From: Acridotheres tristis
Taxonomy: Eukaryota > Chordata > Aves > Passeriformes > Sturnidae
Direction: 5' to 3'
Assembly (NCBI GenBank): GCA_037013685.1
Contig: CM072899.1
Span: 6,924,479 to 6,988,478, forward strand
Length of the DNA stretch: 64,000 bases
Below, piece after piece: positions 37,157-53,540 of this stretch; position 1 is the first letter of the stretch, and each line of letters opens with the position of its first letter. The position numbers and the translations under genes are program-made. The notes under the pieces were generated by a model, which did not search any database, was not told the DNA's origin, and saw only the letters and a program-made list of their open reading frames with translations.

Positions 37157-40100
37157 AGATTAGTTATTTCCTGTTGGTGCCACTTCACACACATAGTCAT
37201 CTGTCATGGGAGGTTTTACATTCCTTTTATTCTGTTCCACAGCAAAGCAAAAATAAAAATGTTGCCAAGCTAGAACAGCAGCCCTGTGTCCCATGTGAGT
37301 ACAGCAGGTTACACTCTGCTCAAGGAGTTTATAGCAGCAGTGGTGGTGCTGGGCTCCCCCTGGAAAGATGGAAGATTTGGGGGTTAAACCATGGCTGGGC
37401 TCACAGGGATGGTTTGGCACAGCCAGCATGCTCCAAAGGTTGATTTGTTTCTACACAACACACCCAGAGGTGTTTCACATTCTGATCCCAGCAACAACAA
37501 CAGGAAAGACTCCCTGGAGTCTCTCTCAGGGTAATTTTGCACTAGAATGCAAGTATCTCCTAAAATAGTGTTGATGGGGGGCTAGTGGCCTGACTGGGAA
37601 AAGTGAAGGAATAATTAAAAGAAAAAAAAAATCTAGGCTTCAAAAGAAATGTATTTAATGATTAAAAGAAGCTAAAGAAAAGAAATTGTTTTCTCCTGCT
37701 AAAAAACCAACCAAAAAAAATGCCTTCATTTCATGGACAGAAATTATTGTCTTACTTCTAGTGCTCTCTGCTTCTTCAAATGAACTAGAATTTTGCAGAA
37801 TGAGACAACTCTCACTTAATAGAAAAGCAAAATGTTTGGGGATAATTAATTTCTGGGAGTTTTAACCATACAATGGGACGCAACACAGCATCTGCTCCTT
37901 TGGCAAACTATTCCCTCACATTTGTTTTTGGTGTATCAACAGCTTTATTCATTATTAAGGATTATTCACATGCCAAGGAGAGATTGGCATTTCTGAGAGA
38001 TGCTCACAAAATTTCCGTGAGTTTTAGCACATGCCTCCTTATTCAGTTTACACCAGAAATATGGCATCCACCATCCTCTTGTCCTTAAAAATATTTCTCT
38101 CATTCATCAGCGCATGGTTTAGATCAAAACCAGAAGGCAGGAACAATTCCAGTCAATGATCTGTGAGCAGTCCCTTGTCTGAAGCATACACATCCAGAAG
38201 TGATGAGTTGTTGATCACTTGGATTAAAAAAAAACAAAAAAAAACCAAACAAAAACCAACCAAACAACCCTGAAAACGCTTTTACACTAACTGCTTGTTG
38301 AGAAAGATTTAATTTGCAGCTCATCACCTGACTGTGCCAGCTCCACACTGACTGCTGCCCCCACCTTGCTGGTGGATGGCACTTCTGCCCAGACTGGTGC
38401 TGCTCCCTGCCCTGGACCAGGGTGTGCACAGACTGGAGGTGTTCCCCCAGCTTTGTGCACAGAGGGTCACAGAACAGGCAGAAAGATTATCAAACCATCG
38501 ATAAAACCAGACCTGTCCCTGGTCTGCAATGAACTGCCCTTGAAATACGGGTGTTTCCTGACACAGGAGCCCTTGAACTCTTCTGTCACATCCAGAGGAA
38601 AGTCCAGCATCCCTGTACACAAACCTCTGCCTGCTGGTTCTTCAGGGCTGGGCAGGGACAGACAGGTTTTGCCCAGCCACCATCCCATGCTGGACAAAAG
38701 ACAGCACCACTTTCCATAGGAAAACTTGGCCAAAAACACAGAGGAGAAGATGTAATTCTTCCCAAGATGATAAGTATCCGAGCTCCAAAAAAGCCAGGAC
38801 TGATTCAGGAAAGGCAATGAGAGACCCTCCATGAGCAAAGCACAGGGCTGACCCTTTTCACACAAGGTCCCAGAAGGTTTTAACTGCCATAATCCTCTCC
38901 CAAGAATCCTTTTTAAGCCACAATTTCACAGATCTTTTAAAACCATATACTTGAATATTTTAATGCATATAAAGGTCTGCTTCACTCCCCTTGTAGGATA
39001 AGCCCAGTAACCAATAATCCCTACATGTAAAGTGTATCTGCTGGCTGCAGCATTCCCATTCCCATGGATGCTGTGCTATCTCAGGCATCTATTGAGTGGC
39101 CACAGCTCCGAGCTCAGCAAATTGAGCCAAGTTGCATCAGCTGTGCAATAATGTGCTCATCTGCCCAGTGCAGCAGCTCAGCAGCTGCTGTACAGCCAAT
39201 TGAGATGTCTGCCTCTGGCAGAGGAAAAAAGAAACCCTACAAAAGCCACTGTTTGTGAGTTACAGCCCCCACACACAGTTGTGTCAGGCTCTAAGTTAAA
39301 TCACTGCAGTCAAGGGTAACCTTCTCCCCCTGCACATACATTGCCATACCCTCTTCCTCTGCTTACAGGATGCTCTGTTTGCATCCCTCAGCCCCAGGAT
39401 GTACCTTTTGCTGGGTGTCACCATTTAGCAAGCACAGCACACTCTCTCTTACATCGGGTCAAGCACAGGAATTAACATTTATAAGCTTTCTCAGCCTTGG
39501 ACACCTAAAGTGTCTTTCCATGGCTATATAGGGAACAAAAGCCTTCTCCAATTTGGATCACAGCCAGCTGTAGCATGGTGGTTTTTTCATCACACAGGCT
39601 TAAAGTCTGCATTCAGCCTGCGGGCAGGGCTGCCCAGAGCTGAGACCCAGGGCAGTGAAGGAAAGATGCACATGCTGTTAGGGCTGTAGGGGAAATCTCT
39701 GTGTTGATCACCACTTACTGCTTTGCCTACCAGCTGTTTGCATAAAGGGGCATTTACTCAGAAGGTTCCTTTTTGGAGCAGTGCTACAATATTTGCACAC
39801 ATGCTTTATGTTATAAGCTGCTTTTGGCATTTTCTAGAAGACATTTTAAATTAGTTGCTTGAAGATACAATATTGCAAAGCCAAGGTTATTCATATTTAA
39901 ATCAGGAATCATTTACCCTTCAGAGGAAAATGTGTTACAAAGTCAAGGAAAAGAGTCATATATAAGGTGAGGGTAGAATCTGTTGTGCATGAGACAGAGA
40001 TTTCTGCAATGATTTGTCTGCAATGATTTAATTTAGCAAAATATGTTGCACTCAAGTGTTTAAATTAGAAACCTGCTCTGAGCTGAGGAACTTTGATTAG

Positions 40101-40562
40101 ACAAAGAGAACACTAATCACTTGGAGCACTGCATGCAAGGGGCAAGCAGCCACTCAGAATCCCTAATTTGTAGCTTATTTATGCACTGCAGAGCCCACAC
40201 ACCTTAATGGTTTAGATGTTCTGTTTCATGCCAAATGACTAAACACTCCTCAAGTGAGCGGACTGTCACTCTCAGCCAGGTCATTTATCTTTCAAAAAAG
40301 CAACAGAGCAGTCTTGTCCTCCCTGCTTGGAGGTCTCTTGAGACACAGGCATTTCAAGGTGGCTCCATTTCAATATGCATCATTTGAGAACCTGCTGTGG
40401 ACAAGTTCAACCAGGCAGAAAGTTGTAAAGGTGTTTTTCCATATGCAAACTGAGGTTGTTATTTTATGCTGTGCAAGAACTAACACATCACCCTGCACAG
40501 TGACCATGTGAGAGCTGCTTCTAGAAACACTGTGAGAACCCAACAACAGACCCTTATTTCTA
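37157..40562. other. Intergenic with simple repeat and enhancer-like stretch
   Basis: No gene recognised. An A/C-rich simple stretch occupies 38,224-38,268. Around 39,770-40,150 the sequence is AT-rich and dense in binding-site-like words. These include a 13-bp direct repeat TCTGCAATGATTT (40,003-40,015 and 40,017-40,029) and CTTTGATTAGACAAAGAGAA at 40,091-40,110, which joins a TCF/LEF-like and a SOX-like core. Regulatory function is inference only. Confidence 0.45.
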
Positions 40563-40850
40563 TCACAGAATGGTTTGGGTTGGAAAGGATATTAAAGATC
40601 ATCTAGTTCCAGCCCTCCTGCCGTGGGGAGGAATACTTTCCCCTAAATCACATTTCTCTAAGCTGCATCCGACCTGGTCCTAAACACTTTCAGGAGTGGG
40701 TCACCCACACCTCTGGGCAGCCTGTGCCAGCACCCCATTACCCTCACAGGAAAGAACTTCTTAATATCCGATCTAAACCTACTCTCATTTTAAAGCCTTT
40801 TTAAAAGCATTCCCCCTTGCCCTATCACTACATACCCTTTAAATAGGTTT
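40563..40850 (-). mobile_element. CR1 LINE fragment
   Basis: TCACAGAATGGTTTGGGTTG, then GAAAGGATATTAAAGATCATCTAGTTCCAGCCCTCCTGCC and CCTTGCCCTATCACTACA, is a textbook CR1 3' end in reverse complement, about 290 bp. Confidence 0.95.
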
Positions 40851-41683
40851 TGTAAAATTATACAGTATATGTGTGGAAAGCCTGAGCCAACGAGCTGCCT
40901 ACTCAAATACATCAGGAACAAGGCAGAGTTTCCCCTTTGGACACTTTAACTTGGCCCCTTTCCAGCACAGTAACAGGAGCATGGGGCTTCTGACTTGTCT
41001 TAAATCTAGGTCTCTCCCTGGGGTTGGACTGCAGATGTTAGAGCTGTGAGGTTCTTTCCTCCGGCTCCAGCAGCAGGCAATCAAATCGGCAGGACCAGAG
41101 CCGTTGCAGCAGGGAGGATGCACTTGGGCAGCCAGTGCAGGAGAATCACAGAAGGCTCCAGGATGGGGTTCATCCTCCACAGCCTGAAAAGAACCCCTCT
41201 GGAAGGGAGGTTTGAGTGTCACCACTCAGTGTGGGCACCTCTGTCCAGTGCACTCAGGAGCAGAGTCCCAGCATCCTGCACTTCCTTCTCAAAGAAAATT
41301 GCCCACAGCCTTATCTGGGAGGGAGAGTAGAAATGAAAAGCTACAAACACCTTCCTGTAAGGGCTGCACAGATACTGCTGTTATCTTTCTGGGTTTTTAG
41401 TGGCATCAGCACATAGCATGCTCAGCAGCACAGCTGAAATTAGTCGTGTCTGGGATCAGCAGACAGATCTTTGCCTGCTGTCTTTGCTGGTACATTAGCA
41501 CTTCTCACATTAATTCATCAAATTAAGAGACCTGCAGTAAAGCAAAGAAAACTTGTTGGGGAAAAAAAAAGCTTGTTAAACATTCCCCACAATTTTGTTT
41601 TGGATGCTTCAATCTACAGCATCCCTACCCTGTGGTGCTGCAGTCACTCAAACAGTCTCTGGGACAAAGTCTGTGTGTGGGGA
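40851..41683. other. Intergenic, nothing recognised
   Basis: Unique-looking sequence between two CR1 fragments. Open frames up to 108 codons have no family resemblance. Confidence 0.55.
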
Positions 41684-42250
41684 GTCATAGAATAGTTTAG
41701 GTTGGAAGAAACTTCTACCCTCCCTGAATCCAGTCTCTAACCTAGCCCTGCCAGGTTCACCATGAAATCATGTCCCTAAATGCCACATTCACATATTTTT
41801 TGAACACTGTCAGGAGTGGAAACTACACCACTGCCTTGGGGAGTCTGTTCTAATGCCTGACCATCCTTTCAGTGAGGAAACATTTCCTAACATCCAGGCT
41901 AAACCTCCTCTGGAGTAACTTCAGGCTGTTTCCTCTTGTCCTGTCACTTATTATCTGGGAGAAGAGACTGATCTCCCCGACTACAACCTCCTTTCAGGGA
42001 GTTGTAGAGAGCAAAAAAGTCCCCCCCTATCCTCCTTTTGTCCAGGATGAGCCCCCCCAGCTTCTCCTCATCAAATCTGTGCTCCAGACCCTTCCCTGGA
42101 CACACTCCAGCCCCTCAATGTCCTCCTCGTGGTGAGGAGCCCAAAACTGAACCCAGGATTTGAGGTGTGCTCTCACCAGTGCTGAGGACAAGGGGACAGT
42201 CACTGCCCTGGTCCCAGTGGCCAGGTCACTGTGAAGGCTCCCCATGACCA
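41684..42250 (-). mobile_element. CR1 LINE fragment, longest in window
   Basis: It starts AGTCATAGAATAGTTTAGGT at the 3' end and runs back through GCCTTGGGGAGTCTGTTCTA, ACATCCAGGCTAAACCTCCTCTGG, TTTCCTCTTGTCCTGTCAC, CACACTCCAGCCCCTCAATG and GAGGTGTGCTCTCACCAGTGC. About 570 bp, reverse complement, reaching into the end of the second reading frame of CR1 with no intact protein. Confidence 0.94.
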
Positions 42251-45200
42251 ATGATCCTTGAAACCAGGATCACACAGGGTAATTCCAGGACATCTGTTCT
42301 TGTAAAGATAAACCATTTGTATCTTTGGACCTGTATTTCCAGACAGTCCCAGCCTTCCTTACATCCCCAGGGAACCATTAAGCAATGAATAATTGAAACA
42401 CATGATTTTGGAGCAGAGTCTCAGAGCTAGCACACGTGCAGCTGGGGGAGGTGTGGGGTGTGTGTCTGGAGAAGGAGCTGATGACTTTTCCATAGTAATT
42501 ACCTTCAGCAAGACACAGTCAGAACACAGCGGTGTGTCACAGGCAAAATGGCAAAGCAGCAAGGCTCTGCTATCATCACGGCCCCCCTCCCTCCAAACTA
42601 ATGGGCTAGATTACAGTGGAGGAGCTTCTGAGGAGAAAAAAAAAGAGCAGAAAGTATATTAAAAAAAAAAAAAAAAAAGGTGTGTGCCAAGAAAGTCCCA
42701 AATCCTCATGAAATATTTGGCGCCCTTTGGGTTCTAACTAGCAGAAAAGGAGAGAATAGAAGCATTAAGTTATGAATAAAACTGGTTTTGTACTCTTTAC
42801 ACTCTCACTGGCAGTAAAGCAGTACTCAGCTCACAGATATTAAAAAAAGAAAAAAATTATTTTTCAAGGATCTTCCACCAGAGATGCCAGTCACAGCTGC
42901 CTGTGGTGGGTGACAACCCTGCTCTCATTAGCATCAATACCAGAGACAAGAGAAACGACAATTGTGAGAATAAGTTTAAGGGACAGCCTGCTGAAGGTTA
43001 GGAGAGCAGTACCTGCAAGCTGGGGAAAAGCTTTGTCAGAAACAGCAGCAGCAGGGAGGGACCAGGATGTCCCTGGCAGAGGAAGGCACTGTCACACCAG
43101 CAGAATGATTGCCTGCTCTGTTTAGCAGCATTTTAATGCCAAAGGGCTTTTAACAAAGCCTCTCTCCAAGACACTTAAAGCTGCTAGGATGTCACAGGAT
43201 GAGAAGGAGGATCTTTTAATGCATTAATAAATAGAGGGATTAAAAAAACCAAACCCCACAAGACTATAGATAAGCCCCAGTTTTTCAACAGAAAAGGAAT
43301 ATATCCAGTGATTTGTACTGCTCACTGCAGTCATAAGTGGCCTAGAAAGTAACTTAGAAGCAAAACGAAGCTTATATGTGAGATAAGTCAGGATAGCAAA
43401 AACTGGAAGAGGTTTTATATGTGTATATGCACATAGAGATATTTTATATATAGCAGGTGTATGTTAGCAGTCATATGTTGTATATATGACATACATATTA
43501 TAGCTTGTGTATAGATAAGTCAAAGTATATTATATGCATATTAAAATCAATATATTTTATATACATACACAGGTCTACATGAACTAATACCCCACCCCAT
43601 TATCTGCCACCTTTCCCTGGGCACCAGGCTCCAGGGCAGATGTGGAGAGAGGCAGCACAGCAGCTTGTGGGGCTCCACAGGAATAGGCCAGCAGAAGCAT
43701 CTTAGCAACAAGTTAAACACCTTCCCTGAGAGCAAGGCAAGTGCCAGCCCAACTGGGCCTGCCTGGGCTCCCAAACCCTCCTGTTCTCTCCCCCCTGGGG
43801 CAGCACCAGCACATGAGGCAGGCAGGGACAGCCACCACACTCCCAAAGAGACTCTGAAGGCAGAGCTCACTTTTGAGTGCTACAGAGAGCTGAGAGGTTG
43901 CAGCCTTGGTGCTCAACTGCTTCAGTGCATTCCCTTATTAGCTCAAGTTAAATCTCCCCCGTTACATTAACAAACTGCCTGCCTGCTCCAATCGATCTCA
44001 AGGCACCTCTTGGCCCCTGTTAGCTCCTGGTACTCATCAGGATGCACACATCTCTCCAGGAATCTTATTACCAAGTCATTGTCAACAGCAAAATGCTCCC
44101 AGGTTGCAGCACAGCTCACAGACAGGTCAAGTGGCTTCCAGCTCAAGGGGACACTCCTGCCTTTCCTAAACTCTTGCTGCTTACACAAAAAAAAAAAAAA
44201 AGGAAAGAAACAAGACCTGCTTGGATCTCTCTAAGGCTACCAGGATGCAAGTTTTGTGCTCAAGACAGCTACACAACTGCACTAGGTCATGGACACCACC
44301 AACCTCCCATCTCCAATTAACACAATTATTGTTAAGGTATTAATGATTTTCTGGTATATTAACAGATTCCTAGTGCAAGGAGGTATTTCACATACCTGTA
44401 AGGCAGGACAGAACAGCTCTCCCCGAGAAGGCCAATACCCTGACATCTCTCCCAAGAGCTCAGTAAAAAAAGGGTGTTTTCCTTTAATCAGAATTTCTGA
44501 GCTAATTTGAAATATGTAGCAGCTGAGAGCTCCCTGTTAAAAGCCTGAGGAAGAGATGCTAAACATTTTTCGGGGCTAGAAAAAAAGGAGAGAACCAGAG
44601 CCAAAATGTTGTCCTGTGAAGGCTCTGGCTATGACAGGTGGGGGTGAGAGGCAGCAGGTGTGTCCAGAGTGTGGCTGCCACCCATGGAAGCTCCAGGCCA
44701 GTTTCCTTAGGAGTCCTTTGCCAGTGTGTTAGGTGTATGCATCCAACAATATAAGGAAAATGGTCACCTGAGATTTCAAAAGCCTCCAGTCTCTCTTAGC
44801 CTTCTTTCAAGTGCAAAGCCCCCTGTCCTGTTACATCCATGGTCTCTTTACTCCCACAGAGGAGGTGAATTCCCCCCGACCCTGCAGGCAGCACAAACCT
44901 GCCCCTGCTGCAATCCCAGGTGCTGCCTGCTTGTCCCAGGGCACACTCCAAACACCCCCAGCCCCGCTTGGCACCCACACAGTGCCCAGCTGTGGGGCAG
45001 CCTCTCCCTGCTCGGGGGGCAGCTCAGAGCATCACTGCTCCTCGAGCAGAGTCCAGTCCTGGACACAACACGAGCCTGGGAGCTTCTGGGGGAATTCAGT
45101 TCCATGTGGAAGAGCTTTCCTTTTGACCTTTGTCATCCTCTAACAGGGATAAGAAATCTACAATTCTTCTACAGTCTCAAGGGCTGGAAGAGATATTAAA

Positions 45201-48200
45201 GAAGAATTAAGGATTTATCTTTAATTTGCTGTGCTTACCCACTCTTTCTTTCACATATACTTGAGCACTCCCAGCATTGCTTGGCCTCAGGCTGCACTCA
45301 GCAGAAGGCTTTAGGTGCTCATTAATTAATGCTTAATTTGTGTGGGCCGCTGCTTACAATTCTTATGCAAATCATTATCAAATTATGTTGTTTTCAGCTG
45401 AGCTGGATCCAAGCCCTAAAAAGCTAAAAGAGGAAAGATAAACTGAGGAGTATATGTGCAGGTAATAAAGCCTTTCTTGTCCTCAGAGGCTTTGCAGTAA
45501 CCTTGGGTCATGTGTACTACAAGTAGAAATTTAAAGGAGGAATAAAGAGTGCCTCAATGATTGAGTCTTGCAGAATGTACAAGAGCTGTTGCTGGAAAGC
45601 AACTACCAATAAACACTTACTGATGTGTGGGTTATTAATGTAATGGTTTTATAAAAATACTTCTTCCACTAGAAAGAAGATAGATCTTTACCAGAGGAGA
45701 AAAAATGAGCTTTTTCTGTGTAATTTAATCACTGTGTATGTTGCCTGGTACTAACACAACATTTGATAAAGCCACATCTAGTATGATCTGTTTTTAATTT
45801 GTGCTCTTTATTACAGTTTGTTGTAGCTGCCTAATTAAAATTTGTCAGGGAAGTAATCAGCCTTATTTCTGCAGTGAGATCAGTTTAATAAGAAAGCAAT
45901 TTTGCAATTTGGTTTTATTAATTAATTAGGCAAAGCCCTATATAATCCACGTAGTGGTGTATAAACCCAGAGATGCTATGACAGAAGCTACGCTGTCCCA
46001 AGAAAAAAGGGATATTTACTTGGGGATATTCTATCCCCAGTGTGGTTTTTGCCCCTGCCAGCTTCAGAGAAAAAAGCTGTGATATAATGCTTAACCTGAA
46101 TGTGTCTGCTAGTGCACATTTTCTTCAAACAAACCTCAAAAGAGCATTATATCGGGATGGAGGCAGAACAACTGGATCAAGAAAAATTCACCAGCAAATG
46201 CAGGAAATGGGTCAGCATCTGTACATGGACTTCCTTCACCAGTCCCAGGTGTCAAAGCAAAGATGTCAAAGTGAACAAATCTCACACTGTTTGAGACTCA
46301 GGGGATCTCTGACAAACAATCACACACTCATTTTTTATAAACCTAAATTTGCATTTTGGCCCAGAGGCTGTTGAATATTATTTGCAGTTTACCTTTGCTG
46401 GATGAGGACGCAGTTCTAGGGATATAAACCCTTATATAGTGGGCAGGGAATAGCAGGTGAGCAAAGTGAAGAGACAGCTTCACTGGAAACCTTGTAAACC
46501 CACTACACTGCAGTAAAAGTCAATGCAGGATTAAAAGCTGTCAATTCAAAAAGCCATAAACCACTGCCTCTTCTACATCTATGTTCCCTGACTGAGCTTG
46601 AAACAAAGAGATTTCTTTTTTTCAAGAGACATTTCAGAGTGGTCCTTTGAGGCTCACAAATTATGACACTTTGCAGAGAACATAATTCTGGGACAAAGCT
46701 TTTCCTCTGCTCTGTGTGAGCTCCTAAGGGGTTGTACCACATAGCATCTTTCAAACACTCCTGGAGAAGTCATTCCAACTCTCCTGGAGAAGGTTTTCCT
46801 ACCATATAGCCACAATTAAACCACTTTCTTTGCAGACTACAATGCAAAACTCTACGTCTCTCTGCAAAGAGACCTGCTACAACAACCACTTGAGTGGATG
46901 CAGCTGCTGAGAAGATTTCCTGGGCCAGGACACATGGCAGCACTGAGCTGGGGTGTGCATCACACAGGTACTTTCAAAGTGTATGTACCCAGGACGAGTT
47001 TAAACTGAACTTCCTCTGAGGGAGGAAGAGACAAAGAAAATGTCTCAGCCTGCAGGGTTCCCTCAGCATCCAGACTTCAATGCCCCAGATAGGAGGTCTT
47101 ACTGAAGGTATAGTAACAGCAAGACAGTTTAAAAATGTCCCTGAAAGACTTATGAAAAATTGTATCTATGGTGTGTGTGACCCTGGGCTCTCAGAAGAAA
47201 ATTCAATGTGCAAAGCCCTGCCCTGACTCAACTCCTCAAAGTCAGTGCACTGGGATGGGAGAGTTCCCCTGCAATCTGGGAGAGCCTCTGAGAGATTAGA
47301 CTAAAGCCAGATTTTAAAAACTTTCTAAATTCAGCAGCCCAAAGAGATAAGGCCAAATACAAAGTCATAGGGAGAAGCTGTAGGTGTGCTAATTAAAGTA
47401 TGAGAACGATCCTGCCTTCCTGAGCTGATATTTGGAAATGGAAGCTGAAGATCTGAGGCTGAAATTCTCCCTGACGCTCATTTCTCCTCTGGCAGTCATC
47501 TGAAAGCTCATGGAACTGCAGAGATGATTCAGACTTTTCAGGACAGAACTTAAAGCTTAGATCCAAAGTCTACAGAACCTCCCAAGGCTCATACACTCTC
47601 AGGGCACAAATCCCAACACAACATCCCAAGCACACAGAGGTCAGGTCTTGACTGCCTGCTCTTCATGCCACTTGCACTTCTGAGGGTATCAGACACTGAA
47701 ACGTTGTTTCCACTTGCTGGGGAAGAGGAACCTGCAGATTTCATCAACTCAGCTGCTGCTCAACTCCTTAGCACTGGTTGGGCTCTGCTCTGAGAAATCA
47801 ATGATGAACTCTGCTTCCAGCAGGAGTGAGCTAGGAACAAAACAAAGCACAACAGTAGCCTTTTAAGCAAGCTCACAGGCAGCTCCCTGAGGATGCAGCC
47901 AGACATGCTGTCTGCACCAGATCAGCTTCAAAGCCAATAGCTGAGAGTGCCCAGGGCAGCCACAAATACTTTGAGTTAATAAAAGAGCATTTTCCACAGT
48001 AAAGGTGCAAACTTCTGCCTACTCATAACTAAAAGAAGATGCTGGGGCTTTTCCAAGCATGTCCTTCTGCTTTTGAGCATCAGGTGGGACTTTCAAGGAC
48101 TGGTGCAGATCAAGCCTTGCATATCCTGTTCACTTTGTTCAGAAACTCTTGCAGAAACCATCACAGTGCCTCAGCTTCTGTGTGAGGAGCCCAGTGCCAG

Positions 48201-50094
48201 CTCCAGCTCTGCTACATGTGCTCACAAGGAACTTGGTTTTTCTGTGCCTCTGATTCCTTCCCTACCATTTGAATATCTTTGCTATTGAGTTGTTCAGAAA
48301 TTGCTTCTTACTTTGAATTTTCACTGTGCTTAGCACAAGGGCCTTTTGATCCAAGCCAGGGACTCAGCATGTTGCTCACAAGACACTGAGCTGGGGTAAA
48401 AAGGGTTTGCACATGATAAGATGACAGAGTGAATTGATCTGATAAAAGGCTCTTAAGGCATTAATTCAAGTCATGCAAGATTTAGAAACATTTCAGCAAT
48501 AACAAAAACTCTGTTAGAGCCTTAGCAATTTCAATGAACTTCTTCTTAATTGGCTTCACAATATTTTTTCAATATTTTTTTTTTGTGTGAGAGAGGGATA
48601 TTAGGAAATTTATGCTTCCAGCATCACCAGCGGCTCCCAGAGAATCTTTTCAGGGCTGTGCTGTGTTTTCTTTGCCTGACTAATGGGAAATCTGCCTAGA
48701 CACTCACATTCAGTCCATCTTCCTACCCCAGAAAAGAAGCATCAGCTGATGTTTTAGGTTTTCACAAATCTACCTGGCCAAAAAACAAGGGGACAGGGAA
48801 AGAGACGGAGTAACACCAGGGACAGGGTATCAGAGTTAAACTGTGATACCAAGGTGAGTGATCCCACCCCTAGGAGGGTGTTGGTTGAGGTCCAAACCCA
48901 GAACTTTACCTGCTGAGCTTCATTTCAAAATCCACCATACCCATTTACATTTCTTCTTTCAGCTCCATCCTACACTGCAGATATCTTCCTTCTCCAAACA
49001 ACTGGCTGCTGGTCTTCTAATGTAGTCTTTCCTTTCATCATCATTCATTAGAAAACATTGTCTTAGCTCCTGAAAACACTAAGAGCCTTTTTATGTCAAA
49101 GAGTTAAATCTCACTCAGCTGGCACTAATTTCCCTCTTTTAACACTAGATTGTTTGATCCCTTTCTGTTAAAAATTCATGCACCAAAGCTAAATCATTAT
49201 TATCTTCTCCTTTCCAGCCAAAGAAGAAGAAAAAATTTAAAAGGCTGCAACATTTTGCAGGCTTGTTCATCTTGGTAGAGTCTTATTAAATCCTTACAGA
49301 GGCTGTTCTGTTCCTGGGGTGTGACTGCTTTTTGTGTTCCATAGGGATGTCACAGTGGGATAAATGTTGGCTCTGAGCCAGGACTTTGTAGGTAGGAATC
49401 AAATCAAATATTAGGATGATGAGCATTTAATACTGAGGCTCTGGCCCTAACCACTATCACTCAGTTCCAATACAAACAATTTATTTGCCACCCTTTCTCC
49501 CCACCATCCCTGGTCTGGACCATCCCTTATCTGGTTTCTGCTTTTCACAGTTTCATGGAACAGCAGATTCAGAGGGCTGGCATGTTTGGGTCATTCCCCT
49601 GGACATACAAGCACAGCACTGCCAAAGATGCCCTGCAAGTGCTGGACTTGAAATTCCTTCCATTGTGATCTCTAAACAAAGAGAGAAGTTGGAGGAGGAA
49701 ATAAAAGCAAACAAATGCTCCCTTCAGCAGGGTTAATGGTGGGGTGGAAATCACACAGACTAAAATCAGTCTTTACCTAAGACAGCAACAGATTGTGTGG
49801 TCACTGCCCACTGTGAAACCCATCTCTGAAGCCCCCAGGGAGCCGGGCAGCCCTGCCTCGAGGGATGGGGCTGCACATTTTGGCAGCTGTGTCTCCATCA
49901 CCTCCCACATTATCACAGGGAGAGCATGGGCTGCCTTTCCCTGCCGTTAGACTGGGCTGGGGGCTTCTCCCAGCTGTTAACTGGTCTTGGATCCAGCAGG
50001 AGCCAGACACTCCCCCTCCCAAAGCACAAATGTAGTGGACACAAATCCCTGAGCACCAACTTCATGGAGGGTTTCAAGAGAGGAGTAAGTTCAG
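42251..50094. other. Intergenic, no gene recognised; simple repeats
   Basis: No coding exon recognised. It holds an A18 run (42,661-42,678) and an AT/TATA-rich low-complexity stretch (43,411-43,570). An AT-rich segment around 45,320-45,440 has homeodomain cores (ATTAATTAATGCTTAATTT at 45,321-45,339) and a perfect POU octamer ATGCAAAT (45,365-45,372), and could be a conserved non-coding element. Confidence 0.5.
43411..43570. repeat. TATA-rich low-complexity stretch
   Basis: About 160 bp of degenerate TA/TG steps (TATATGTGTATATGCACATA and similar, ending ATATATTTTATATACATACA). It behaves as a decayed AT/GT microsatellite and contains no recognisable gene or element. Confidence 0.75.
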
Positions 50095-50112
50095 CCAGGT
50101 TTGGACACAACT

Positions 50113-50118
50113 TTATTC
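50113..50118 (-). terminator. SNTN: SNTN poly(A) signal
   Basis: TTTATT on the plus strand gives AATAAA on the minus strand, 110 bp downstream of the SNTN stop codon (TGA at 50230-50228). This predicts a very short 3'UTR ending near 50,095. Confidence 0.75.
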
Positions 50119-50227
50119 CATTTACAAGGGACCAGCACAGGGTATCCAGGCACCAGGTATCTCTGTGTGTAGCTCACTTATGCTTTCCTCATATAGTGCC
50201 AGGCCATTTCTTCTTTAAAATCACAGA

Positions 50228-53418
<3,191 letters not shown>

Positions 53419-53540
53419 CTCGAGGCCAGGGTGTTTGTGATCTCCAAGCAACCAGAGTAATAGCAAGCAGGTGGATTGAGGCTCTGCCCCGTGGAGGCAG
53501 CCTGCTTGTAGCCATGCCTATCAATAATGTAAACACTGCC
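53419..53540 (-). promoter_or_regulatory. SNTN: SNTN upstream region with ciliary-type motifs
   Basis: Just upstream of the SNTN start codon lie a GTAAACA forkhead core (plus strand 53,529-53,535), the kind bound by FOXJ1, and AGCAAC (53,447-53,452), one perfect RFX X-box half-site with a poor partner half. Motile-cilia genes are typically driven by FOXJ1 and RFX factors. No transcription start is visible, and the X-box is incomplete. Confidence 0.4.
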
